From: VFMC01 sp031404435
Lineage (GTDB): Bacteria > Actinomycetota > Acidimicrobiia > Acidimicrobiales > Ilumatobacteraceae
NCBI GenBank assembly: GCA_031404435.1
Contig: JANNHO010000446.1
Location: 1 to 15,502 of the forward strand
Reading direction: 5' to 3'
DNA length: 15,502 nucleotides
Both the position numbers and the translations under genes were made by a program. Below are positions 10,286-15,502 of the stretch, one piece after another. The notes below the pieces were generated by a model that worked only from the letters and a program-made list of their open reading frames with translations, had not been told where the DNA came from and did not search any database. Numbering within the stretch: position 1 is the first letter of the stretch; each line of letters opens with the position of its first letter.

Positions 10286-10704
10286 TCGTCCTCGATACCA
10301 ACGTCGTGTCCGAACTCATGCGGCCCGAGCCGGCTGCCGCCGTCGTCGATTGGGTCGACCGCCAGCCAGCGGCCGATGTCTATCTGACTGCTATCACTGT
10401 TGCCGAACTGCTCTACGGCGTCGCTCGGTTCCCCGAAGGGCGCCGCAAGACCGACATCGCTGAGCGCGTCGAAGCCATCATGTCCGAGGATTTCGAACAC
10501 CGAGTTGTCGCGTTCGACGAGGCTGCGGCGGCTCACTATGCCGACATTGTGGTTCGCCGCGAGCGAGCCGGGCGACCGATCAGCACCGCCGACGCGCAGA
10601 TCGCAGCCACGTGTCGCAGTCATAGCGCTGTACTCGCGACCCACAACGTCGACGACTTCGCCGACACCTCGGTGTCGATCATCGACCCCTGGGTCAGCCA
10701 TTGA
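10282..10704 (+). CDS. FitB-type PIN-domain toxin
   Basis: A 140-residue PIN ribonuclease: MIVLDTNVVSELMRPEP with D5, TAITVAELLYGVARFPEGRR with E42, ISTADAQIAATCRSH with D104, and LATHNVDDF with N122/D124 in place of the last acidic motif. The FitB signature (LDTNVVSE.MRP, ..E.LYG) is complete, so the enzyme is probably active when not bound by FitA. Length is typical. The GTG start overlaps the antitoxin stop codon. A GC-rich hairpin follows ten bases after the stop. The RNA target is unknown. Confidence 0.93.
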   Translation: MIVLDTNVVSELMRPEPAAAVVDWVDRQPAADVYLTAITVAELLYGVARFPEGRRKTDIAERVEAIMSEDFEHRVVAFDEAAAAHYADIVVRRERAGRPISTADAQIAATCRSHSAVLATHNVDDFADTSVSIIDPWVSH

Positions 10705-11007
10705 AATGACCGTCGGGGCCAGGTGCCCCGCGACTTCGATGCTCCGCTGGACACCGAGATATGGGCGTCACTCGATGAAGGACGAAGTACGAGGTCGCCG
10801 CAGCGGCAGCTACTTTCGAATGTTCGCAACCGTACGATCGGGTGCTGAGGGCAACGCCTCGATGCGTTCGCCGATGCGGCTGCGGGCCACGTCGCTGCAG
10901 GCGCCGACGACCTCACCGGTCATCTCGTGTCTGAGAACGAAGCCGGGCTCGAGCCCGTACGACTCACACGCGTTCGGCTGTCGGTTCTGCGGGGTTCGAG
11001 CCTCTCG
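10705..11007. other. Intergenic region with a possible antitoxin relic
   Basis: About 300 bases hold no convincing gene. On the plus strand, in the frame of GTG 10724, a short stretch reads VPRDFDAPLDTEIWASLDEG (10724-10783). Its style recalls the acidic C-terminal tail of Phd/DUF2281-type antitoxins (..DFDAPL.., ending in an acidic toxin-binding segment). No matching N-terminus precedes it and no toxin follows, so it may be a relic or chance. A minus-strand frame ending at 10810 contains EPGFVLRHEMTGEVVGACSD, but it overlaps the next gene and is not recognised. Confidence 0.35.
10714..10730 (+). terminator. Hairpin after the FitAB genes, possible terminator
   Basis: A 6-bp stem CGGGGC/GCCCCG with a five-base loop begins ten bases after the toxin stop. 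There is no T tract after it, so it is a weak or non-classical terminator candidate. Confidence 0.35.
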
Positions 11008-11013
11008 TAGACT
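10985..11013 (+). promoter_or_regulatory. Candidate leaderless promoter of the SnoaL-like gene
   Basis: TAGACT (11008-11013) ends six bases before ATG 11020, which puts the likely transcription start at the ATG itself. A weak TTCTGC (10985-10990) lies 17 bases upstream in the -35 position. No good Shine-Dalgarno sequence is present, consistent with leaderless translation. Confidence 0.45.
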
Positions 11014-11019
11014 CGGGCG

Positions 11020-11556
11020 ATGACCAGTGAATCGCTCGACCCGGATCTCGGTGCGCTCTTCGATCAGCACGTGGCCTCAGAGTTCGAGGCCAAGGACGCG
11101 GACGCGACGATGGAGACGATGACGGAGGACCCAACCGTCATCCACGTTCCGGTACTCACGGGAGGTCGGGGGACCGAGGAACTTCGCGCCTTCTACCGTG
11201 ACTGGTTCATCCCGGCGTGGCCCGAGGACGTGGACGTCGAGCAGGTCTCGAGAACTGTCGGCTCGGAGCGTGTGGTCGACGAACTGATCATGCGGTTCAC
11301 CCATACCTGCGAGATGTCGTTCTGGTTGCCCGGAGTCGCACCGACCGGACGGCGCGTCGAACTCCCGCTCGTGGTCGTCATGGGGTTCCGGAACGGTCGG
11401 GTCGCTTCGGAGCACATCTATTGGGACCAGGCGTCCCTGCTCGCTCAGATCGGGCTGTTGGACACGACCGACCTGCCCATCGCTGGCTCTGCCCAGGCGC
11501 AGGCGCTCATCGACCCATCCGTTCCGCTGAACAAGATGATCACCGAAATGCTCTAG
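11020..11556 (+). CDS. SnoaL-like / NTF2-fold protein
   Basis: The 178-residue product fits the cone-shaped NTF2/SnoaL-like fold used by polyketide cyclases, dehydratases and many small-molecule-binding proteins. Visible features are the N-terminal helix with FEAKDADATMETMTEDPTVIHVP, the middle GGRGTEELRAFYRDWFIPAWP, the strands RVVDELIMRFTHT and LPLVVVMGFRNGRVASEHIYWDQASLLAQIGLL. The last segment (G+V..EHIYWDQ..LL.Q.GLL) is typical of actinobacterial SnoaL-like proteins. No signal peptide or membrane segment is present, so it should be cytoplasmic. A catalytic role cannot be assigned. It stands alone behind its own leaderless promoter, and a hairpin begins right after its stop codon. Confidence 0.82.
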   Translation: MTSESLDPDLGALFDQHVASEFEAKDADATMETMTEDPTVIHVPVLTGGRGTEELRAFYRDWFIPAWPEDVDVEQVSRTVGSERVVDELIMRFTHTCEMSFWLPGVAPTGRRVELPLVVVMGFRNGRVASEHIYWDQASLLAQIGLLDTTDLPIAGSAQAQALIDPSVPLNKMITEML

Positions 11557-11578
11557 CGGGACCTTCCTGGTTGTCCCG
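11557..11578 (+). terminator. Hairpin directly after the SnoaL-like gene
   Basis: The stem CGGGAC/GTCCCG with a ten-base loop starts at the base after the TAG stop. No T tract follows. It is a candidate terminator. Confidence 0.35.
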
Positions 11579-11724
11579 TGAACAGGCATCGGTTTCGCTC
11601 GTCGGCCAACAAACGATTGACACGGAAAGAACCGGAGTATCGGAGACCACGATACGCAAGATCGAACGCGGCGACTCTTCCGTCGCACTCGGAACAGCGT
11701 TCGAGGCAGCATGCGTTGCGCGGG
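11571..11724 (+). pseudogene. Remnant of an XRE-type helix-turn-helix antitoxin
   Basis: The frame starting TTG at 11571 reads LSREQASVSLVGQQ, then TGVSETTIRKIERGDSSVALG and TAFEAACVA. The second part matches the recognition helix and following helix of XRE regulators with the GVS.TTI.KIERGD..VALGTAFE pattern, common in HipB-like antitoxins. The first helix is interrupted by about ten unexpected residues. After FEAA the expected (L)VGIPLF is lost, and an AGI segment appears in another frame, so a frameshift is likely. No intact start and no toxin gene follow. It is a relic of a toxin-antitoxin or regulator gene. Confidence 0.55.
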
Positions 11725-12044
11725 AATCGCGTGTTGCGCAGCATCGCCGACGCCGCCAATCCCCCGTCCGCCGCTGCTGCAAAGTCAACGAGACCCACAA
11801 ATCGCGGACAAATGGCCTTTCAGGCGCGGTCAAATCGGCCAGAAAACTCTTTAGTCAGGGCATTCACGCTCACAAACTGGTGTCGAAGGGGGACTTGAAC
11901 ACTTGCTTCGCCGGTTTTGGGCTGTGTCGGCCGATGTTCAGTAGTGCATCTGAGCAGGGATTTCGCGCATTCTTAAGTCGTCTCCGTATGGTCTGATGTT
12001 GTCCCGTAGTGAGCTTCTTGTGACCATTCCGTGAGCACGAGGAG
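11725..12044. other. Non-coding accessory DNA with a tRNA-like fragment
   Basis: No gene can be supported in these 320 bases. The base composition is more AT-rich than the surrounding operons, for example around 11820-11880. The only structured signal is the tRNA 3'-end-like sequence at 11878-11902, listed separately. Confidence 0.5.
11878..11902 (-). repeat. tRNA 3'-end-like fragment, candidate integration (att) site
   Basis: Read on the minus strand this stretch has a T-loop and 3' T-stem (GTTCAAGTCCCCC), then TTCGACA and CCA. That is the order of a tRNA 3' end. The 5' half of the T-stem does not pair, and no anticodon or D arm precedes it, so it is a fragment and not a gene. The acceptor part is one base shorter than canonical when the CCA is counted. 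Such fragments are left at one side of elements integrated by tyrosine integrases, and a broken integrase lies 0.75 kb to the right. The polarity places the element on that side. Confidence 0.42.
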
Positions 12045-12368
12045 TCATGCGAGGCGAAGCCCGAGGTACGTGGCGAGAGCTTCGTCGAGACTCCACAGCT
12101 CCTCCATCGTGAGTCGACCGACTCGTCGACCTAGTCGCTGAACGTCGACGGCGCCGAGTTGCTCGATCAAGACCAGCGTCGTCTCGCCCTGGACCTCGAC
12201 CGGAGGTCGAAACGATGCCGGTCGAGCGCTCCGAGACGTCGGAGCGACGATCACGACGGACCTCGGCAGAAACTCGTCCGCCTGCACCACGACCCCGAAG
12301 CGAACCCCATGTTGCTCATGTCCAAGCCCCCTCGGGATCTTGAACCGAAACACCTCACCCCGCTGCAC
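12045..12368 (-). CDS. MazF/PemK-like endoribonuclease toxin
   Basis: The 107-residue protein starts VQRGEVFRFKIPRGLGHEQHGVRFGVVVQAD, matching the RG.V....P..G.EQ.G.R..VVVQ..... start of MazF/PemK toxins. It continues VVIVAPTSRSARPASFRPPVEVQGETTLVLIEQLGAVDVQRL, which has the loop and the V(L)..Q....D..RL motif of the family. The fold cuts mRNA or other RNA at short sequences. GTG 12368 overlaps the antitoxin end by 14 bases; an in-frame start at 12422 would duplicate antitoxin sequence and was rejected. All expected sections are present, so it looks intact, unlike the integrase next to it. Confidence 0.85.
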   Translation of the reverse strand: MQRGEVFRFKIPRGLGHEQHGVRFGVVVQADEFLPRSVVIVAPTSRSARPASFRPPVEVQGETTLVLIEQLGAVDVQRLGRRVGRLTMEELWSLDEALATYLGLRLA

Positions 12369-12594
12369 GCATGGACTCCATGAGGCCAGCGACGGCAAGC
12401 ATCTCCGCTCGATCCGCCTCATCTGCCTCCAGTGCAGCCACTTCCTTCACGAGTTCCGCGCTTCGGCGGACTCGGCGGGCTGACTCGATCAGCGACGACC
12501 GAATCGCGTCCGAGGTAGACATGCCGCGTGCATTGAGGACCCGGAGCGCTCGCTCCGATTCATCGTCAAGTCGCACGGAGATAGCGGAGGACAT
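12355..12594 (-). CDS. Ribbon-helix-helix (CopG/MazE-like) antitoxin
   Basis: The 79-residue protein begins MSSAISVRLDDESERALRVL and continues NARGMSTSDAIRSSLIESARR, the beta-strand plus two-helix layout of CopG-type DNA-binding domains. The acidic, helical C-terminus (VAALEADEADRAEMLAVAGLMESMRAAG) should wrap the MazF-like toxin encoded by the overlapping next gene. ATG 12594 was chosen because the homologous part starts here. The 39 residues before it in the same frame are Arg/Ser-rich, without family character, and overlap the integrase end. Its promoter looks leaderless. Confidence 0.85.
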   Translation of the reverse strand: MSSAISVRLDDESERALRVLNARGMSTSDAIRSSLIESARRVRRSAELVKEVAALEADEADRAEMLAVAGLMESMRAAG

Positions 12595-12600
12595 CCCGAG

Positions 12601-12624
12601 AGCGTATCGCGAAGTGTCATACTT
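12601..12624 (-). promoter_or_regulatory. Candidate promoter and operator of the mazF-like pair
   Basis: On the minus strand TACGCT (12606-12601) lies six bases before ATG 12594, the spacing of a leaderless -10 box. Overlapping the upstream part is an imperfect 13-base palindrome AAGTGTCATACTT (12612-12624, five of six pairs), a plausible site for antitoxin autorepression. No -35 box is clear. Confidence 0.4.
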
Positions 12625-12646
12625 GCCGGGAATATCCGGATGGCGG

Positions 12647-13341
12647 TCACGCTCGGAAGATGAGGCCCGCGACCTTCTCCGCCGCGTCGCGCTGCATCCC
12701 GACTGACACATGCGAGTAGATGTTCAGCGTGACGCCAATGGTTGAGTGCCCGAGTCGCTCCTGAACGACCTTCGGGTGCACGCCGGCCCGCAACGCGAGG
12801 GTTGCCCCCGTATGGCGGAGCCCGTGCACTGTGACCGCTGGAGCGCCCACTTCTGCACCCGCCGGTCGAACTCTGTTTATACCCGCTCCGGGTGGTACGG
12901 CCGACCGTCCGGGAGGCAGAACACGAAGCCGCGATCTGTGGAACCGGCGCCCACCAGGAGTCGCTCCTCGAGCTGGGCTCGACGTTGGTCGTGCAGCGCT
13001 GCGACGGTCACGCCGTCCAGCTCGATCGAGCGGGCGCCAGCCGAAGTCTTCGGCGTGCCGATCGACTGGACGTGATCAACGGTGATGACGGTCTGCGACA
13101 CCGGCAGCACGCGCTCGTCGAGGTCGACGTCCGACCAACGGAGGCCGAGCGCTTCGCCGCGCCGTAGCCCGGTCGTCGCCAACAGCAGCCAGAGCGCGTA
13201 GTACCGGTCGACAAGGCCGCCTTTGCCGCGGTACGAGCGCGAGCGCTGAAGGAAGTCCCCGAGTGTCGCCGCGTCCCACGCGCTCACCGTTGAGGACGCA
13301 CTCGGCACCTTCGGGCGCCGACTTCGCTTCGGTCGAGCCAC
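12647..13341 (-). pseudogene. Tyrosine recombinase/integrase, decayed (N-terminal loss, stop codon, frameshift)
   Basis: Two frames together give the catalytic domain of a phage-type tyrosine integrase. The upstream part (13341-12877) carries YYALWLLLATTGLRRGEALGLRWSDVDL with the first catalytic Arg, and ends at TAA in YHPERV*. In the same frame beyond the stop, TEFDRRVQK continues the family. From 12850 the frame moves by one base and reads VHGLRHTGATLALRAGVHPKVVQERLGHS, then IYSHV, with His, Arg, His/Gly-His and the active-site Tyr. The stop can be explained by one substitution (AAA to TAA) and the shift by loss of one G after the AAG codon. The N-terminal SAM-like and arm-binding domains are missing: upstream the frame meets a stop at 13414-13416. 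About 220 of a usual ~370-400 residues remain. It is very likely inactive. Confidence 0.85.
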
Positions 13342-13825
13342 ATCCCCCGGGGCAACCGCACAGTGGTCGATCTTGACGCCGTTGCATTCGGTGGGGCCGT
13401 CCGGTGACGCATTTCATCGGTGCCGCCCTGCGCGAACATCGATGGGCGCCAGCGAGAGGCAGGCAACCCGACCGACATCGGCGGATTCGGCTGCGAGGAG
13501 GCCGGCAGCGATCGCGACGAATGCTGCGGCTGCGACGGGCATCTCGCCTCATTCGGGGTCGGCTGATGCAGGTTCGGGACGTGGAGACCGCCCGGACGCA
13601 TCATCCAGTAGTTCATGAATCCGATCGTCGACTGCCGGCTCCTTCGGAGCAAGGGCGCGACTCACACGGGTGTTGGCCCCAGTTTGTTTCCGGGACTCGG
13701 ATGGCTGGCTCGCCTCCATCCGTTGGTCGGCTTCGAGCAGACCTCGTCGGGCCGCCTCCCCCGGGGACCTTCGAGCGCCCATCGGAGCGTCCAACCGCTG
13801 TCGTGCCGTCAGGCCGTGAGCGCGC
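13342..13825. other. Accessory DNA without a recognisable gene
   Basis: This stretch lies between the integrase remnant and the PucR-type regulator. Two small minus-strand frames follow each other: one from ATG 13782 to 13549 (77 residues, hydrophilic, with AVDDRIHELLDDASG) and one from ATG 13542 to 13414 (42 residues, with an Ala-rich hydrophobic start MPVAAAAFVAIAAGLLAAES), six bases apart. Neither matches a family I know. They may be small genes of the former element or remains of the integrase's upstream region; chance frames in GC-rich DNA are equally possible. Confidence 0.3.
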
Positions 13826-15028
13826 TCAGGCGTCGCTGACCATCCGTCTCGCTCGGACGGCCAGCTCGAGGACGAAGCGCCCTTCCGGCTCGTCGGCCGC
13901 GTGACCGGTGAGTTGGGCGATGCGTTCGAGCCGGTACACGACGGCGCGGGGGCTGAGATGGAGGCGGCGTGCGGTCCCCGACGCGTTGCCGGACTCTGAG
14001 AAGTACGCGTCGAGCGTCGCGATCAACGGTTCGGGGCCGCCACGGGCGCCATCCAGCGGGCCGAGCACGGCGCGGACCATCTCTGCGACGGTGATCGGGT
14101 CGAGAGCGAGCACCCGGTAGGGCAGCATCGACTCGAACCGGACGACCGGGTCGGCGAGACCGAGGCGGCGGGCCAGTTCGAGCGCCTCACGGGCCTCGTT
14201 GTACGAGCGCACCAGGCCGCCCGGCCCGGCGTAGGAACGGCCCACGCCCACCTGCCAGGGTCCCTCCCCGCTGTCGTGCAGGGTGCGAGCCAGGTCGGCG
14301 GCCGGGTCAGTTGCGGTGGCCGGGAGCACGCAGACGAGGACGCCATCCTTGGTGGCCACCACCACGTCGCGCCCACCGAAGGTCACCAGCACGTGGGCCT
14401 CGACTCGCGCGTGTACCGGGCCCGCGTCGACGAGGACGCGATGGGTGCGGGCCACGGTCACCAAGTGCGTGCCGGCCAGGTTGAAGCCGAACCGGGCGGC
14501 CCGCTCCCCGACCAGGTCCGGGTCGCCGCCACCGCTGAGCAGGTCATCGACGAACTCACGCCGCATCGTCTCCTCGCGACGCACGCTCTGGCGCTGCGCC
14601 CGCTCGTGGCCCTCGGCCAGCGCCTCCGCGGCGTCATCGGCGGTACGGAACAGCCCGCCTGCCACTGCCGCCACCAGCGACGCATCGGCGCGGCCGGCCC
14701 GGCCGGCGATGTCGTCCCACAACCTCCACAGCGCGCTCAAGTACAGATCAAGCAATGCGGAGAGGGCGATCCCCTGGCCGGCCGCGCCCTCGCCGATCTG
14801 GCGGCAGGCGTCCAGATCGGCCCCAGCCAACCTGCGTCCGAGAACAGCGGCTTGGAGAACTGTCTCCAGGTAGCCGCCGAGCAAGGCACGGTCGACGCCC
14901 GCCTCGCGAGCAGCCTGAGCGGCGATCCGATCGATCGCACCGTCGCGCGATGGCGCCACCAACGATTCGATCCTGGCGCGGGTAGGTCGGGCGGCGCCCA
15001 ACCTCCCGCCCGCAGCCTGAGCTGTCAT
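13826..15028 (-). CDS. PucR/CdaR-family transcriptional regulator
   Basis: The 400-residue protein has the layout of PucR-type activators. An N-terminal helical region (residues ~30-150, LDLYLSALWRLWDDIAGR) resembles the RsbRD/sensor-like helices of actinobacterial members. A GGDEF-like CdaR domain follows in the middle (WQVGVGRSYAGPGGLVRSYNEAREALELARRLG). The C-terminal PucR helix-turn-helix is at residues 335-374 (LIATLDAYFSESGNASGTARRL, LSPRAVVYRLERI). ATG 15028 was chosen because GGGG lies five bases upstream, behind a TAGACT -10 box (15044-15039); 29 further in-frame residues upstream are Arg/Ser-rich and cross that promoter. It is divergent from the carbonic-anhydrase-like gene, which it may control; that is inference. 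The effector is unknown. Confidence 0.9.
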   Translation of the reverse strand: MTAQAAGGRLGAARPTRARIESLVAPSRDGAIDRIAAQAAREAGVDRALLGGYLETVLQAAVLGRRLAGADLDACRQIGEGAAGQGIALSALLDLYLSALWRLWDDIAGRAGRADASLVAAVAGGLFRTADDAAEALAEGHERAQRQSVRREETMRREFVDDLLSGGGDPDLVGERAARFGFNLAGTHLVTVARTHRVLVDAGPVHARVEAHVLVTFGGRDVVVATKDGVLVCVLPATATDPAADLARTLHDSGEGPWQVGVGRSYAGPGGLVRSYNEAREALELARRLGLADPVVRFESMLPYRVLALDPITVAEMVRAVLGPLDGARGGPEPLIATLDAYFSESGNASGTARRLHLSPRAVVYRLERIAQLTGHAADEPEGRFVLELAVRARRMVSDA

Positions 15029-15149
15029 CTCGACCCCAAGTCTAGGCCGAGAGCGGAACCTGCCCCTCCGAGATTCGGAAGTGTTGGAAGCAACTTCGGG
15101 TCGGGAAGCGCGCATTGTCTTCTAGATCGAGGCATCACAGCATGGGTTC
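15029..15149. promoter_or_regulatory. Divergent promoter region between the PucR-type regulator and the carbonic anhydrase-like gene
   Basis: For the minus-strand regulator, TAGACT (15044-15039) is a good -10 box ten bases before its ATG. For the plus-strand gene, TAGAT (15123-15127) is a weak -10 candidate. An interrupted inverted repeat GAAGT...ACTTC (15078-15097) sits between them and could be a regulator site. No strong Shine-Dalgarno precedes ATG 15150. Confidence 0.35.
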
Positions 15150-15502
15150 ATGCAAGTAATCCATGGATCAGCCGCCGGCATCGACGACTCCGCCCTCCCC
15201 GCCGCACAGTGCCAGGCGGTGGTCCTGTCCTGCATCGACTACCGCTTCGTCGAACCGATGCGACGCTTCCTCGCCGCGCGCGGACTCACCGGCGCCGTCG
15301 ACCTCATCGCCTGGCCCGGCGGCGCCGCCGCACTTGCCACCCCCGACCGCGACACCGTCGTCGACACCATCCGCATGGCGTGCGATCTGCACAATCCGGC
15401 CGAGATCGTGCTCGTCGCCCACCACGACTGCGGCCGGCTCGGCGGCTCCGCCTGTTTTCGCAGGACCCCGAGCCGAGATCGCTACGCTCGAAACCGCGTT
15501 GG
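15150..15502 (+). CDS. Beta-carbonic anhydrase-like protein, 3' truncated and frameshifted near the window end
   Basis: From ATG 15150 the protein reads MQVIHGSAAG, then VVLSCIDYRFVEPMRRFL, AWPGGAAAL and IVLVAHHDCGRLGG. The pair C28-x-D30-x-R32 and H91-x2-C94 matches the zinc-binding and active-site pattern of beta-carbonic anhydrases, which hydrate CO2 to bicarbonate. The spacing is compatible with short members of the family. After GGSAC (about codon 102) the frame gives an Arg-rich unrelated tail. Dropping one T from the TTTT run at 15455-15458 restores FAGPRAEIATLETAL, which looks like a normal continuation. The gene is therefore either disrupted or affected by a sequencing error close to the sequence end. 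It runs past the window. It is divergent from the PucR-type regulator. Confidence 0.75.
   Translation, partial: MQVIHGSAAGIDDSALPAAQCQAVVLSCIDYRFVEPMRRFLAARGLTGAVDLIAWPGGAAALATPDRDTVVDTIRMACDLHNPAEIVLVAHHDCGRLGGSACFRRTPSRDRYARNRV

Noticed and set aside
10810..11070. Minus-strand frame with EPGFVLRHEMTGEVVGACSD
   Set aside because: It overlaps the promoter and start of the SnoaL-like gene, has no clear start or family match, and may be chance.
11878..11902. Complete tRNA gene on the minus strand
   Set aside because: Only the 3' end is present; the T-stem does not pair and no anticodon or D arm can be found upstream.
13404..13904. Plus-strand frame of 166 codons next to the PucR-type gene
   Set aside because: Arg-rich composition, overlap with the end of the regulator gene and no recognisable domain.

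Overview
The window is high-GC, gene-dense DNA that fits an actinobacterium. The clues are GC-rich third codon positions, frequent GTG starts, four-base GTGA gene overlaps, TAnnnT -10 boxes only a few bases upstream of start codons (probable leaderless transcripts), and many VapBC-type modules. An Acidimicrobiia-like lineage is a guess from general gene style; no marker gene in the window settles it.

Layout. 2-763 is the C-terminal part of a flavin disulfide-oxidoreductase family protein cut by the window edge. 827-4404 is a two-gene operon: a SNF2/Swi2-family ATPase with a SNF2-associated N-terminal region, overlapping a SWIM zinc-finger protein. 4422-5047 is a VapBC pair, followed by the decayed end of a second PIN toxin. 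On the minus strand, 9869-5229 is a tightly coupled three-gene operon: an HD-domain putative phosphohydrolase, a stand-alone cyclic-nucleotide-binding domain, and an ATP/ADP-carrier-like (Npt-type) membrane protein fused to HEAT-like repeats. This is the most interesting unit here because a possible nucleotide-processing enzyme, a nucleotide sensor and a transporter-like protein are translated as one set. 10043-10704 is a FitAB-type pair with a well-formed candidate operator. An SnoaL-like protein follows at 11020-11556.

From about 11557 to 13825 the DNA is a decayed accessory region. It holds an XRE-type antitoxin remnant, a tRNA 3'-end-like sequence (candidate attachment site), an apparently intact ribbon-helix-helix/MazF-like toxin-antitoxin pair on the minus strand, and a tyrosine integrase broken by a missing N-terminus, a stop codon and a frameshift. 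The polarity of the tRNA-like fragment would place the former element to its right, where the integrase lies.

The right end carries a PucR/CdaR-type regulator (minus) divergent from a beta-carbonic-anhydrase-like gene (plus). The reading frame of the latter breaks at a TTTT run 45 bases before the window ends.

Three apparently complete type II toxin-antitoxin pairs and up to three remnants lie within about 8.2 kb, marking 4.4-5.2 kb and 10.0-13.3 kb as recurrent insertion and decay sites around more stable operons.
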